Notes: generated from the letters alone by a model not told the origin. Positions 28,944 to 40,365 are shown, counted from the stretch's first letter. The stretch: 64,000 bases of DNA from Austwickia sp. (GCA_016699675.1 CP064985.1:3410001-3474000), one strand, 5' to 3'. A program made the numbers and translations.

Positions 28944-30482
28944 ATGACCGGATCAGCGGCGCAGCGGGTCCCGGCGCGCGGTTCGGTGGCGCTGATCACC
29001 TTGGGCTGCGCGCGCAACGAGGTCGACTCCGAAGAACTGGCCGGGCGCCTGGCGGCGCAGGGGTGGCAGGTCGCCGACGACCCCGCGACCGCCGATGTCG
29101 CGGTCGTCAACACCTGCGGCTTCATCGAGGCGGCCAAGAAGGACTCGATCGACGCCGTCCTGGAGGCCGCGGATCTCAAGGGGAGCGGCCGGACCCGCGC
29201 GGTGGTGGCCGTGGGGTGTCTGGCGGAACGGTACGGCGAGCGGCTGGCCGCCGAACTGCCCGAGGCGGATGCCGTCCTGGGGTTCGACAGCTACGCCGAC
29301 CTCTCCACCCACCTGACGGACATCCTCGACGGGGGCCATCCGGCCGCCCATGTGCCGGTCGACCGCCGCGCCCTGCTGCCGTTGACCCCGGCCGCGCGGC
29401 CCCAGGCCGTCGGTGCCGTGGCGGTGCCGGGCCACGACGTACCGATGCGGCCGGCACCCGACGTACCAAGCCGGGCGTCTGCCGACGTCCCGCCGTTCAC
29501 TCCCGGCGCGGCCCCGGCTGCCACCCTCGACGTCCTGCCTGGGGCAGGGCTCGGTGGGCCGCGGCCCGTGCGCTCCCGGCTGGACGCGCGCCCGTGGGCG
29601 CCCCTGAAGATCGCCTCCGGCTGCGATCGGCGCTGCGCCTTCTGCGCCATTCCGTCGTTCCGCGGCGCCTTCGTGTCCCGCCAGCCCGCCGACATCGTGG
29701 CCGAGGCCCGTTGGCTGGCTGGTCAGGGGGTTCGTGAGATCTTCCTGGTCAGCGAGAACTCGACGTCGTACGGCAAGGACCTGGGCGACCTGCGGCTGCT
29801 GGAGCGGCTGCTGCCCGAGCTCGCGCAGGTCGAAGGCATCGACCGGGTGCGGGTGAGCTACCTGCAGCCGGCCGAGATGCGCCCGGCGTTGGTGGCGGCC
29901 ATCGCGGGCACGCGCGGCGTGGCGCCGTACTTCGACCTCTCGTTTCAGCACGCCAGCGAGCCGGTGCTGCGCCGGATGCGCCGGTTCGGGTCGGCGGAGG
30001 CGTTCCTGGGGCTCATCGCCGGGATCCGGGATCTCGCCCCCACCGCGGGGATCCGCTCGAACGTCATCGTCGGCTTCCCCGGCGAGACCGAGGAGGACGT
30101 CGAGGTCCTGGCAAGCTTCCTGGAGGCGGCGCGCCTCGACGCCTGCGGGGTGTTCGCGTACTCCGACGAGGACGGGACCGAGGCGGAACGGTACGCCGCC
30201 AAGGTCGACACCGACGTCATCGAGGCCCGCCACGACCGGATCACGGCGCTGGCCGAGGAGCTCACCGCCCAACGCGCCGAGGAACGTTGGGGCGAGCGGG
30301 TGGTCGTGCTGGTGGAGGGCGTCGAGGACGGCGTGCCGGTCGGGCGTGCAGCGCATCAGGGACCCGACGTGGACGGCGTCTGCCAACTCATCGGCGAGGT
30401 CGCCGACGTGCGGCCTGGCGCCTGGGTCGTGGGCGAGGTCGTCAGCAGCGAAGGCGCCGACCTCGTCGTGGAGGTGACGTGA
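28944..30482 (+). CDS. rimO: Ribosomal protein uS12 methylthiotransferase RimO
   Basis: A radical-SAM methylthiotransferase of 512 residues that modifies an Asp of ribosomal protein S12. The N-terminal cluster Cys are in TLGCARNEVDSE, VVNTCGFIE and AVGCLAERYG. The radical-SAM cluster is CDRRCAFC near residue 227, and a TRAM domain closes the protein. RimO rather than MiaB is indicated by LGCARNEVDSE and SGCDRRCAFCAIPSFRG. A Pro/Ala-rich insert of about 70 residues (about 143-215) separates the first two domains. The stop overlaps the pgsA start, so rimO-pgsA-cinA form one operon. Confidence 0.95.
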   Translation: MTGSAAQRVPARGSVALITLGCARNEVDSEELAGRLAAQGWQVADDPATADVAVVNTCGFIEAAKKDSIDAVLEAADLKGSGRTRAVVAVGCLAERYGERLAAELPEADAVLGFDSYADLSTHLTDILDGGHPAAHVPVDRRALLPLTPAARPQAVGAVAVPGHDVPMRPAPDVPSRASADVPPFTPGAAPAATLDVLPGAGLGGPRPVRSRLDARPWAPLKIASGCDRRCAFCAIPSFRGAFVSRQPADIVAEARWLAGQGVREIFLVSENSTSYGKDLGDLRLLERLLPELAQVEGIDRVRVSYLQPAEMRPALVAAIAGTRGVAPYFDLSFQHASEPVLRRMRRFGSAEAFLGLIAGIRDLAPTAGIRSNVIVGFPGETEEDVEVLASFLEAARLDACGVFAYSDEDGTEAERYAAKVDTDVIEARHDRITALAEELTAQRAEERWGERVVVLVEGVEDGVPVGRAAHQGPDVDGVCQLIGEVADVRPGAWVVGEVVSSEGADLVVEVT

Positions 30483-31144
30483 CCGTGGCCGCCCCCGTCG
30501 GGGAGCCGGGGGCCGCAGCGACCCCCGGGCCGGCCCAGGCCAGCCCGTGGAATGTGCCGAACGCCCTGACACTGCTGCGGATCGCGCTGGTCCCGCTGTA
30601 CGGCTGGCTCCTCCTCACCGACGGTGGGAGCCGCGCCGACCTGCGCTGGTGGGCGTTCGGCGTGTTCGTCCTCGCCATGGCGACCGACCGGCTGGACGGC
30701 GACATCGCCCGGGCGAAAGGCCTCGTCACCGACTTCGGCAAGGTGGCCGACCCCATCGCCGACAAGGCCCTGACCGGGATGGGATTTATCGGGCTCTCGC
30801 TCATCGGCCAGCTGTGGTGGTGGGTGACGATCGTCGTCCTGGTGCGCGAGTGGGGGATCACGCTGCTGCGCTTCGTGGTCATCCGGTACGGCGTCATGCC
30901 GGCCAGCCGCGGCGGCAAGCTCAAGACCACCCTGCAAGCGGTGGCCCTCGGCCTCATGACGGCTCCGCTGGGCGCGCCGTGGTCCGTGCTGGCCGCCGTG
31001 GTGATGGCGGCGGCCGTCGCCGTGACTCTGGTGACCGGGGCCGACTACGTGGTCAAGGCCCGCCGCCTCGTTGGGTCGGCGCGGAAACCCGTGGCGGGGC
31101 GGGAGCCGGCCGGTCGGGACGCCGATCGGGACGGCGGTTCGTGA
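30479..31144 (+). CDS. pgsA: CDP-diacylglycerol-glycerol-3-phosphate 3-phosphatidyltransferase
   Basis: A 221-residue CDP-alcohol phosphatidyltransferase that makes phosphatidylglycerol phosphate. After a short Pro/Ala N-terminus comes NVPNALTLLRIALVPLYGWL. The catalytic motif DxxDGxxAR-x8-GxxxDxxxD is complete (TDRLDGDIAR near residue 69, then GKVADPIADK). About six membrane helices are present. The GTG start overlaps the rimO stop, and its stop overlaps cinA. The rimO/pgsA/cinA/clgR order is common in actinobacteria. Confidence 0.94.
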   Translation: MTVAAPVGEPGAAATPGPAQASPWNVPNALTLLRIALVPLYGWLLLTDGGSRADLRWWAFGVFVLAMATDRLDGDIARAKGLVTDFGKVADPIADKALTGMGFIGLSLIGQLWWWVTIVVLVREWGITLLRFVVIRYGVMPASRGGKLKTTLQAVALGLMTAPLGAPWSVLAAVVMAAAVAVTLVTGADYVVKARRLVGSARKPVAGREPAGRDADRDGGS

Positions 31145-31653
31145 ACGGCGATGAGCCCGGGCTGGCCTGGGCTCTCGTGGCCGACCTCCGCGCGTCCGGG
31201 CAGTCCGTCGCCACGGCCGAGTCGCTGACCGGCGGCCTCGTCGTCGCCGCCCTGGTCGACGTACCCGGCGCCTCCGCGTGCGTGCGCGGCGGCATCGTCG
31301 CCTACCAGAGCGACGTGAAGGCCGATCTGGTCGGCGTCGACGCCGGGTTGCTGGCGTCCGGCGGCGCGGTCCAGGCCGAGGTCGCGGCGCAGTTGGCCCT
31401 GGGCGCGGCCGAGCGGTTGGGGGCGACGTGGGGGATCGGGACCACGGGGGTGGCGGGCCCGGACGCGGCGGACGGCCAGCCCGTGGGGACCGTGTACGTC
31501 GCCGTCGCAGGGCCGATCTCGGCGGGGGTGGCCACTCGACTGCTGACGTTGTCCGGGAGCCGGGCCCAGATCCGTGCCGGCGCCGTCGCCGGGGCATTGG
31601 CCCTGCTCAAGGAGCAGATCGACCTCCGGGGCGGCCGTCCCGGCGGTCCATGA
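31141..31653 (+). CDS. cinA: CinA-family nicotinamide-nucleotide amidohydrolase
   Basis: A 170-residue protein containing only the CinA C-terminal domain (PncC), which deamidates nicotinamide mononucleotide for NAD salvage. Landmarks are VATAESLTGGLVVAALVDVPG, VRGGIVAYQSDVK and WGIGTTGVAGPDAADGQPVG. The GTG start overlaps the pgsA stop as GTGA. The N-terminal molybdopterin-like domain of longer CinA proteins is absent, as usual in actinobacteria. Confidence 0.92.
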   Translation: MNGDEPGLAWALVADLRASGQSVATAESLTGGLVVAALVDVPGASACVRGGIVAYQSDVKADLVGVDAGLLASGGAVQAEVAAQLALGAAERLGATWGIGTTGVAGPDAADGQPVGTVYVAVAGPISAGVATRLLTLSGSRAQIRAGAVAGALALLKEQIDLRGGRPGGP

Positions 31654-31779
31654 GGCACGCCCGGGTCGCGACGGTTATCCTGGACATCAACAGGCCGCAG
31701 GTAAGTTATGGGCCTGACGTTCCACCGTACGACGCGCGGCCCCGGCACCGGCGGCCTGCCCGACCAGGGAGGTAGGCGC

Positions 31780-32100
31780 ATGATCCTGCTCAGGCGGGAG
31801 ATGGGTGACGCCCTGCGGGAATGCCGGGTGGGGCAGGGTCGCACCCTCCGCGACATCTCCTCGGCAGCGTCGGTATCGCTGGGCTACCTCAGCGAGATCG
31901 AGCGAGGCGAGAAGGAAGCCTCCTCGGAGCTGCTGGCGGCCGTCTGTGGCGCCCTCGAACTGCCCCTGTCCGTGCTCCTCGGGCGCGTCGCGCAGCGGGC
32001 GGCCGTCGCCGAGGGCGCGGGCACGCTCGGCGAGGGCGCGTGCACGCCGGTCGCGCTTCCCGTCCCCCACGAGCTGCCGGTCCAGGCCTCCGCCGCCTGA
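31780..32100 (+). CDS. clgR: XRE-family regulator, ClgR-like
   Basis: A 106-residue XRE-type DNA-binding protein. The helix-turn-helix is TLRDISSAASVSLGYLSEIERGEKEASSELL, shown by TLRDIS and SLGYLSEIERG at about residues 22-45. In actinobacteria ClgR activates clp protease genes and, in some, recA. Position directly after pgsA-cinA matches the clgR locus of mycobacteria and streptomycetes. ATG 31780 has an excellent AGGGAGGT upstream, and the 126-base gap after cinA is long enough for its own promoter, although I could not identify one. Confidence 0.88.
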   Translation: MILLRREMGDALRECRVGQGRTLRDISSAASVSLGYLSEIERGEKEASSELLAAVCGALELPLSVLLGRVAQRAAVAEGAGTLGEGACTPVALPVPHELPVQASAA

Positions 32101-32110
32101 CATTGCCCGC

Positions 32111-32133
32111 CTGAGGACCACCCGCTCGGGTGC

Positions 32134-32137
<4 letters not shown>
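32111..32137. terminator. Hairpin between convergent clgR and protease genes
   Basis: CTGAG-gac-CACCCG pairs with CGGGTG-CTCAG around a two-base gap (32111-32137). It overlaps the last codons of the protease gene and lies 11 bases after the clgR stop. It is a plausible shared terminator without a U-tract. Confidence 0.45.
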
Positions 32138-33873
<1,736 letters not shown>

Positions 33874-33919
33874 TCCTTCTGCGCCCCTACTGCAGGGATC
33901 GGTCGCATCCGTGCCTCAC

Positions 33920-33941
33920 GGCCCCCATCGGCGAGGGGGCC
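33920..33941 (-). terminator. GC-rich hairpin between nei2 and protease
   Basis: GGCCCCC and GGGGGCC form a seven-base stem with an eight-base loop. It lies 48 bases past the nei2 stop and 47 bases before the protease start. It may end nei2 transcripts or form part of the protease 5' leader. Confidence 0.4.
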
Positions 33942-33988
33942 GAGCTCATGAGACGGTGGCCGCCGGCCCCTGGACGCTCGCCTTGACG

Positions 33989-34915
33989 TTACCGTCCCGG
34001 CGGCCGATAGCGGCCAGCGTGCGGCGAGCGGCGGCGTGCCGAATCGGAGTTGGTGGCAGCGTCTTTCGCTCGGAGGGTCGTGCCGAGCGGGGCCTGCCGA
34101 CGGCCATCGTCGCCCGGCGCGAGCCCGCCCTGACAGCAGGGGCAGTAGAACATCGTGCGGTCCCGCGGCGGCGCGCCCAGAGCGAAGACCCGGACCGGGT
34201 CGCCGCAGCGGCGACACGGCAGTCCGGAGCGGCCGTGCGCGTATTTCTCCTTGCCGCGCCGTCGCGATCCGGTCGTGGACTGCACGGCGTGGTCCACGTT
34301 GACCCGCAACAGCCGGGCGGCGCGGTCGACCAGCGCGGCCACCGTCTCGGGGGGCAGCGTGCCCACCGGCGCCCAGGGGTTGAGGCGTTGCAGAAACAGG
34401 GACTCGGCGGCGTACATCGTGCCGACGCCCGCCAGGTTGCGTTGGTCCAGCAGGGCCTCGCCGATCGGGCGGGACGGCTCAGCCCTGAGGTTGGCCAGGG
34501 CAACCGGCGCATCCCAGTCCGTCCCGAGGACGTCGGGGCCCAGATGGCCGACGAGGCTGGCCTCCTGCTCGGTCGGGACCGCGTCGAGCATCCCGAGGCG
34601 GATGCCCAGGCAGACCCAGTCGGCGTCCGCGACCACGGCGCGGATGCTGCCGGCGGCGAGCCGGCGCGGCGTGGCCTCGCGGGGGGCCAGGACCCGCCAG
34701 GAGCCCTCCATCCGGAGGTGACTGTGGATCGTCCAACCGCCGGCGATGCGGTGCAGGATGTGCTTGCCGCGGGCGACCACTTCCACCGTCTCGCGGCCGG
34801 CGAGGTCGAGGGTCGCGGCCTGCCCCCACCGCAGGTCGCAGACCGTCAGGTCGCGACCCGCGAGGGCCTGATGGAGCCGTCGGGCCGTGCGAAACACCGT
34901 GTCCCCCTCGGGCAT
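33989..34915 (-). CDS. nei2: Fpg/Nei family DNA glycosylase, Nei2 type
   Basis: A 308-residue base-excision repair glycosylase/AP lyase acting on oxidised bases. The catalytic Pro2-Glu3 are present in MPEGDTVFRTARRLHQAL, which also matches the actinobacterial Nei2 group. The helix-two-turn-helix is LLDQRNLAGVGTMYAAES. The C-terminal zinc finger has CRRCG (about residue 237) and YCPCCQGG. The last 40 residues are a basic tail. It lies directly downstream of the lhr helicase on the same strand, separated by 120 bases that hold no gene. Confidence 0.93.
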   Translation of the reverse strand: MPEGDTVFRTARRLHQALAGRDLTVCDLRWGQAATLDLAGRETVEVVARGKHILHRIAGGWTIHSHLRMEGSWRVLAPREATPRRLAAGSIRAVVADADWVCLGIRLGMLDAVPTEQEASLVGHLGPDVLGTDWDAPVALANLRAEPSRPIGEALLDQRNLAGVGTMYAAESLFLQRLNPWAPVGTLPPETVAALVDRAARLLRVNVDHAVQSTTGSRRRGKEKYAHGRSGLPCRRCGDPVRVFALGAPPRDRTMFYCPCCQGGLAPGDDGRRQAPLGTTLRAKDAATNSDSARRRSPHAGRYRPPGR

Positions 34916-35035
34916 GCGGCCCCACCTCCGTTTCTTCCCGTCCGTTCCGGGTCGACTGCTTCCTGTTCCTTCGCTGTCCGCAGGGTTTGGGTGCGTGCGC
35001 GGTTGCGGACCGGTGTGCGCGCGTCGCGGTTGCGC

Positions 35036-38000
35036 CTAGCGTCGCAGCCGCAGACCTCGTGGCGTCGTGTGGAAACCCGCTCCCGCCAGCGCGGTGATCA
35101 ATGGGTGCCCGGAGCCCAGGACCGCGGCGCCGTCGGCCCGCTCCACCGAGAGCCGGCCCAGCGCGCCGGAGTGGATGGCCGCCGCCAGGGCCCCGGCCGC
35201 GTCGCCCAGCGCGTGCGGGTCGTCGGTGTAGCAGAGCATGGTCCGGCCGCCCCGCTCGACGTACAGCACCAGCTCTCCCTCCCGCAGCACGACGAGGGCG
35301 CCGGCCTTGCGGGCGGCGCGATGACCCCCGGCGCGTTCCGTCGCGGCGGTTTTCTCGGCGGCGTTCGCATGGGCGACCGTGGCGCCCGCGTCGTCCCCGG
35401 CGGGGTCATGGGCCGGATCGACCGCGTCCCGATCGGGCCAGGGCAGCGCGGCGCCGTACGGGTTCGCCGGGTCGGTCGCGGCCAGCACCAGCGTCGACGC
35501 GCCGACGTCGCTCTCCTCGTCGGGCGCCCGACGCAGGGCCCGCAGGCGGTCGATGGCCCCGGTCGTCGCGAACTGGGCGGCCCCGAGCCCGTCGACGAAG
35601 TAGCCGCGGCGCACCCGCCCCGCCTCCTCGGCGGCGGCCAGGACCCGGTAGACGGCGGCGAATCCACCGGGGGTGTCCTCGGCCTGCACGCTGCCGCGCG
35701 TCAGCACGCCGTACCGGTCCAGGAGCAGTTCCGCCGTCGCGTACGCCCGGGCGGTGTGGTCCGGATCGGGCGCCGGAAGGGCCGCCCAGCGACCGACGAC
35801 GGTCGGCGGGACCGCGCGAGGCGGTACGACGAGGCCTGCGCCCCGCCGACCCCCCAGGGCGCCGAGGCCTCGGCCGGCGTACCGTCCCGACCGGGGCGCC
35901 GTCCGCCGCGCTTTGTGCGTCGCCCGGCCCGAGCCCGCGAGGGCCCGCACCGGCGCGAAGGTGTCGTTGCTGATGAGGCCGGCCCAGACGAGGTCCCACA
36001 GGGCTGCCAGGAGCGCGGTCTCGCCCGACCCGGGGGATTGGCCCAGCTCGGCGTGAATGCCCGGGGCCTCGGCGAGCGCGGGGTAATGGAACGCGCCGCC
36101 ACCGGCCAAGCCGTCGAGCAGCGCCCGGTGGAGGGCCGACCCGGCTGGCCCGGTCGGCGGCGCGGGGAGCGTCGGCGGGGCCAAGGTCAGGGGAGCCGAG
36201 TCGGCGAGGTGCAGCGAGATCCACCCGTCGCCGCCGGGGAGCGCGCCTCGGCCCTGCCACAGGATCTCCCCGGCCGACAGGAGTTCGTCGAGGTCGGCCG
36301 GGGCATAGTCGCGCACCCGCGCGGGCAGGATCAGCGACTCCCAGGCGCTGGCGGGCAGGGGGACGCCGGCGAGCTGTTCGACGGCGCGGACCACGGCCTC
36401 CGGACCGCGCGCGCGGCCGCCGACGCCCTGCCAGGCCGGGACGAGGCGGGCCAGGTCCACCTGGGGGGACGGTTCGACCTCGGCCCGCAGGGCCGCGAGG
36501 GATCGGCGGCGCAGGAGACGAAGGACCTCGGCGTCGCAGTACTCCAGGGGCAGATGTCCGGGCGCAGCGGCTTCGTGGGGTGGCCCCAGTGCGGCGGCCT
36601 CCGCTCCCGACGCCGCCGTGGCATCAGCCTGCGCGGGGCCGGCGAGCGGCCGCAGTCGGCCGGACGTGAGGCGGCCCGTGCTGACATGGCGTTCGAGGGC
36701 GCCGACGGCCACGGCCCGACCCACCCCGAGCCACGCGGCGAGCTCGGTGGCGTCGAACGGGCCATGGGTGCGGGCGTAGCGAGCCGCCAGGTCACCCAAG
36801 GGATCGGGTACGGGGGCGAGGAGGGCCTCGGGCAGGCCGACCGGCAGGGCGACCCCCAGCGCGTCGCGCAGCCGGCCAGCGTCCTCCACCACGGCCCAGC
36901 GGTCTTCGCCGGCCACCCGGACGGTCATCAGCCGGCGGGCCGCGCCGAGCGACTCCAGCCACGTCGGGACCTGCGCCGCCTGGTCCGGGCTCACCCGCCG
37001 CTGCACCTGCGCCGTGCTGATCGGGCCGAGGCGCCGCACCAGGTCGGCCACCCCCTCGGCGTCGCGGGCCCACCGATCCGGGGCCAGGCGCTGCAACTCC
37101 GCCTCGGTCCGCTGGACCACCTCGGGGTCGAGGAGGTCGGCGAGGCTGGCCCCGTCGCCGCGCCCGAGCAGCTCGGCCAACAGCTCCGGATCGAGGGCGA
37201 GCGCCGCCGCGCGCCGCTCGGCCAGCGGCGAGTCGCCCTCGTAGAGGAACTGCGCGACGTAGCCGAAGAGCAGGCAGCGGGCGTACGGCGAGGGCGCGGG
37301 CGTGTCCACGGTGTGCACGGCGATCTCGCGCCGGGCGATGCGCGCCATGAGGTCGGCCAGGGCCGGCACGTCGAAGACGTCCTGCACGCACTCCCGCACC
37401 GCCTCCAGCACGATGGGGAACGAGGGGTACTGGCTGGCCACCGAGAGCAGCTGGGCGGAGCGCTGGCGCTGTTGCCACAACGCCTGGCGCTTGCCGGGGT
37501 GGCGCCGCGGCAGCAGCAGGGCACGCGCCGCGCACTCCCGGAACCGGGCGGCGAACAGCGCCGAGCCGCCGATCTGTTCGGTGACGAGGTCCGCCACCTC
37601 GGCGGGGTCCATGGTCAGCGTGGCGACGAGATCAAGCGGGTCGCCGCTGTCGTCATCGAACTCGACGTCGGGCAGCCGGAGCACGATGCCGTCGTCGCCG
37701 TGCATGGCCTGGACGTCGACGCCGAGCCGCTCCCGCAATCGCGCGCCGATGACGAGAGCCCACGGGGCGTGTACGGGGGAGCCGAAGGGGGAGTGGATCG
37801 CGAGCTGCCAGTCCCCGAGCTCGTCGCGGAACCGTTCCACGACGATGGACACGTCGTCCGGGACGCGGCCGGTCGCCTCCCGCTGCTCTGTCAAATAGTC
37901 GATCAGGTTGTCGGCGGCCCAGTCGTCCAGACCGCCGGCCCTGGCCCGCTCCAGGGCCGCCTCCCTGGGCAGCCCCGCGAGCTCGCGCGTGTACGCCCCG

Positions 38001-39994
38001 ACCGCGGCGCCGAGCTCCGCCGGTCGCCCGAGGGAGTCGCCCTTCCAGAAGGGGAGCTTCCCGGGTACGCCGGGGGCGGGCGTGACCAGCACCTGGTCGT
38101 GGGTGATCTGCTCGATGCGCCAGGACGAGGTGCCGAGGGTGAACACGTCCCCGACCCGCGATTCGTACACCATCTCCTCGTCGAGCTCCCCGACCCGGCG
38201 GCCGGCGCCGTCCCCCGCGAGGAACACCCCGTAGAGACCGCGGTCGGGAATGGTGCCGCCGCTGGTCACGGCGAGGCGCTGCGCGCCCGGTCGCGCGGAC
38301 AGGGTGCCGGCGATCCGGTCCCAGACCAGGCGCGGCCGCAGCTCAGCGAACTCATCGCTCGGGTACCGGCCCGACAGCATGTCCAGGACCGCGTCGAGGA
38401 CGGGACGGGTGAGTGTGCCGTACGACGCGCTGCGGCGCACCACGTCGAACAACTCCTCGACCGCCCAGTCGTCTAGGGCCGTCATCGCCACCACCTGCTG
38501 GGCGAGGACGTCGAGGGGGTTGCTGGGGATGCGGAGGGCCTCGATGCGACCGGCGAGCATGCGCTCCACGACCACCGCGGTCTGGACCAGGTCGCCGCGG
38601 TGCTTCGGGAAGAGGACGCCGTGACTGACGGCGCCGACCTGGTGACCGGCGCGCCCGACCCGCTGCAGGCCGCTGGCCACGCTGGGGGGCGCCTCGACCT
38701 GGATGACGAGGTCGACGGCCCCCATGTCGATGCCCAGCTCGAGGCTGCTCGTCGCGACGACCGCGGGCAGCCGGCCCGCCTTCAGGTCGTCCTCGATGAC
38801 GGCGCGTTGCTCCTTGCTGACCGATCCGTGGTGAGCCCGGGCCAGGACCGCCGGCGCGCCCGCCGAGGCGTTCTCCGGGGACGCCAGTTGCCAGCGCGAC
38901 ACGCCGGCGGGGCGGTCCGGCGGCTCCGACGTACCCTCAGCCGCCGCGTCCAGACGGTCCTGCCAGACCTCGTTGAGGCGAGCGGTCAGCCGCTCGGCGA
39001 GGCGTCGGCTGTTGGCGAAGACCAGCGTGCTGCGGTGGGCCGCGATCTCGTCGACGAGGCGCTGCTCGACGTGCGGCCAGATCGAGGTGCGCCGGGGGTC
39101 GCCTGCGGCAGCGCCGGACAGGTCGTCGGTGACCTGGCCCAGCTCGGCCAGGTCCGGGACGGGAACGACCACGTCGAGGTCCCAGGACTTCGTCGACGGC
39201 GGCTGCACGGTGGTCACCGGGCGGCCACCGGCCAGGTAACGAGCCACCTCCTCCAGGGGGCGCACCGTCGCCGACAGGCCGATGCGCTGCGCCGGAGCGT
39301 CCAAGAGATGGTCGAGGCGCTCCAGGGTCAGCGCGAGATGCGCCCCGCGTTTCGTGCCCGCGACGGCGTGCACCTCGTCGAGGATGACGGTCTCCACGCC
39401 GCGCAGGGCCTCGCGCGCGCGGGAGGTGAGCAGGAGAAACAGGGACTCCGGCGTCGTGATGAGGATGTCCGCGGGGGTCTTCGCGAACGCGCGGCGCTCC
39501 TCGGCGGGGGTGTCGCCGGAGCGGACGGCGACCCGTACGTCGGGGCGCGGCAACCCCAGCAGCTCCGTGTGGTGCCCGATCCCGACCAGGGGCGCGCGCA
39601 GGTTGCGTTCCACGTCGACCGCGAGGGCCTTCATCGGCGACACGTAGAGCACCCGGCAGCGGCGCTGCGCCTCGTCCGGGGGAGGCGTGGCCACCAGCCG
39701 GTCCACGGCCCACAGGAAGGCGGACAGCGTCTTGCCGGAGCCGGTGGGCGCGACGACCAGCGTGTGGGCGCCAGAGCTGATGGCCTCCCAGGAGCCGACC
39801 TGGGCCGGGGTGGGCGCGGCGAAGGCCCCCCGGAACCAGGCGGCGGTCGCGGGAGAGAACCGGGCGAGTACGCCGTCGCCGCCGTCGGCCCCGTTGGCAG
39901 GGTCGGCGGCGTGCCCGACCACGGTCCCTGCCGACGGAGCGGCGGGGTCCTCGCGGGGAATCGGGGCGGGGGCGCCCTCGGGACTGGTGATCAT
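35036..39994 (-). CDS. lhr: Lhr-type ATP-dependent helicase
   Basis: A 1,652-residue member of the long Lhr superfamily 2 helicases, DNA-repair motors that move 3' to 5' and unwind RNA:DNA hybrids. Walker A is VVAPTGSGKTLSAF near 82, DEVHAV (motif II) is near 205, and VATSSLELGIDMGAVD and GRAGHQVG are motifs V-VI. The long C-terminal region carries winged-helix and Lhr-specific domains to the end at 35036. ATG 39994 is chosen because the core starts about 45 residues later; a TTG at 40027 is possible. It may be co-transcribed with nei2, and it diverges from DUF3046-recA. Confidence 0.95.
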   Translation of the reverse strand: MITSPEGAPAPIPREDPAAPSAGTVVGHAADPANGADGGDGVLARFSPATAAWFRGAFAAPTPAQVGSWEAISSGAHTLVVAPTGSGKTLSAFLWAVDRLVATPPPDEAQRRCRVLYVSPMKALAVDVERNLRAPLVGIGHHTELLGLPRPDVRVAVRSGDTPAEERRAFAKTPADILITTPESLFLLLTSRAREALRGVETVILDEVHAVAGTKRGAHLALTLERLDHLLDAPAQRIGLSATVRPLEEVARYLAGGRPVTTVQPPSTKSWDLDVVVPVPDLAELGQVTDDLSGAAAGDPRRTSIWPHVEQRLVDEIAAHRSTLVFANSRRLAERLTARLNEVWQDRLDAAAEGTSEPPDRPAGVSRWQLASPENASAGAPAVLARAHHGSVSKEQRAVIEDDLKAGRLPAVVATSSLELGIDMGAVDLVIQVEAPPSVASGLQRVGRAGHQVGAVSHGVLFPKHRGDLVQTAVVVERMLAGRIEALRIPSNPLDVLAQQVVAMTALDDWAVEELFDVVRRSASYGTLTRPVLDAVLDMLSGRYPSDEFAELRPRLVWDRIAGTLSARPGAQRLAVTSGGTIPDRGLYGVFLAGDGAGRRVGELDEEMVYESRVGDVFTLGTSSWRIEQITHDQVLVTPAPGVPGKLPFWKGDSLGRPAELGAAVGAYTRELAGLPREAALERARAGGLDDWAADNLIDYLTEQREATGRVPDDVSIVVERFRDELGDWQLAIHSPFGSPVHAPWALVIGARLRERLGVDVQAMHGDDGIVLRLPDVEFDDDSGDPLDLVATLTMDPAEVADLVTEQIGGSALFAARFRECAARALLLPRRHPGKRQALWQQRQRSAQLLSVASQYPSFPIVLEAVRECVQDVFDVPALADLMARIARREIAVHTVDTPAPSPYARCLLFGYVAQFLYEGDSPLAERRAAALALDPELLAELLGRGDGASLADLLDPEVVQRTEAELQRLAPDRWARDAEGVADLVRRLGPISTAQVQRRVSPDQAAQVPTWLESLGAARRLMTVRVAGEDRWAVVEDAGRLRDALGVALPVGLPEALLAPVPDPLGDLAARYARTHGPFDATELAAWLGVGRAVAVGALERHVSTGRLTSGRLRPLAGPAQADATAASGAEAAALGPPHEAAAPGHLPLEYCDAEVLRLLRRRSLAALRAEVEPSPQVDLARLVPAWQGVGGRARGPEAVVRAVEQLAGVPLPASAWESLILPARVRDYAPADLDELLSAGEILWQGRGALPGGDGWISLHLADSAPLTLAPPTLPAPPTGPAGSALHRALLDGLAGGGAFHYPALAEAPGIHAELGQSPGSGETALLAALWDLVWAGLISNDTFAPVRALAGSGRATHKARRTAPRSGRYAGRGLGALGGRRGAGLVVPPRAVPPTVVGRWAALPAPDPDHTARAYATAELLLDRYGVLTRGSVQAEDTPGGFAAVYRVLAAAEEAGRVRRGYFVDGLGAAQFATTGAIDRLRALRRAPDEESDVGASTLVLAATDPANPYGAALPWPDRDAVDPAHDPAGDDAGATVAHANAAEKTAATERAGGHRAARKAGALVVLREGELVLYVERGGRTMLCYTDDPHALGDAAGALAAAIHSGALGRLSVERADGAAVLGSGHPLITALAGAGFHTTPRGLRLRR

Positions 39995-40061
39995 GACAGT
40001 GCGAAGCCTGCCACTCGGCACCGACAACGCTCGCGGACCCGCCCCATGCTTGACTGGGCGC

Positions 40062-40286
40062 GTGCGGCTGACGGAGTTCTGGCGGTTGATGGAGGACGAG
40101 TTCGGCCCTGCCCGAGCCCGGATGCTCGCCGATCATCAGTCCCTGACGTCGCTGGGGAGCGTGCCGGCGAGCGTGGCCATCGCGAGGGGCGAATCGCTGA
40201 AGCAGGTCTGGCGGGCCATGTGCGCCGAGATGAACGTCCCGCAGGAGCGTTGGTTCGGCAAGGACCGACCGATCCGCCGCGGCTGA
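40062..40286 (+). CDS. DUF3046 family small protein
   Basis: A 74-residue acidic protein matching DUF3046 (VRLTEFWRLMEDEFGPA at the start, ARGESLKQVWRAMCAEMNVP later). It is of unknown function and nearly always sits just upstream of recA in actinobacteria, as here. GTG 40062 is chosen by alignment to the family start. Its stop is 253 bases before recA, and that gap holds the recA control elements, so it is not translationally coupled. Confidence 0.88.
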   Translation: MRLTEFWRLMEDEFGPARARMLADHQSLTSLGSVPASVAIARGESLKQVWRAMCAEMNVPQERWFGKDRPIRRG

Positions 40287-40349
40287 TCCGCACGCCCTCC
40301 GCGGCGCTGACCGTGGAGTGGGCCGACACGCCGAACCGCGTGTGCACCG

Positions 40350-40365
40350 TCGAACAATTGTTCGG
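40350..40365. promoter_or_regulatory. LexA SOS box upstream of recA
   Basis: TCGAACAATTGTTCGG matches the actinobacterial SOS box TCGAAC-N4-GTTCGA at 15 of 16 positions including the spacing. It lies 175 bases before the recA ATG. LexA bound here should repress recA until RecA-driven LexA cleavage. Confidence 0.85.

Noticed and set aside
33874..33988. Riboswitch (SAM-IV or c-di-AMP type) before the secreted protease
   Set aside because: The leader has a hairpin and a CATGAG stretch but none of the conserved core motifs of those riboswitches.
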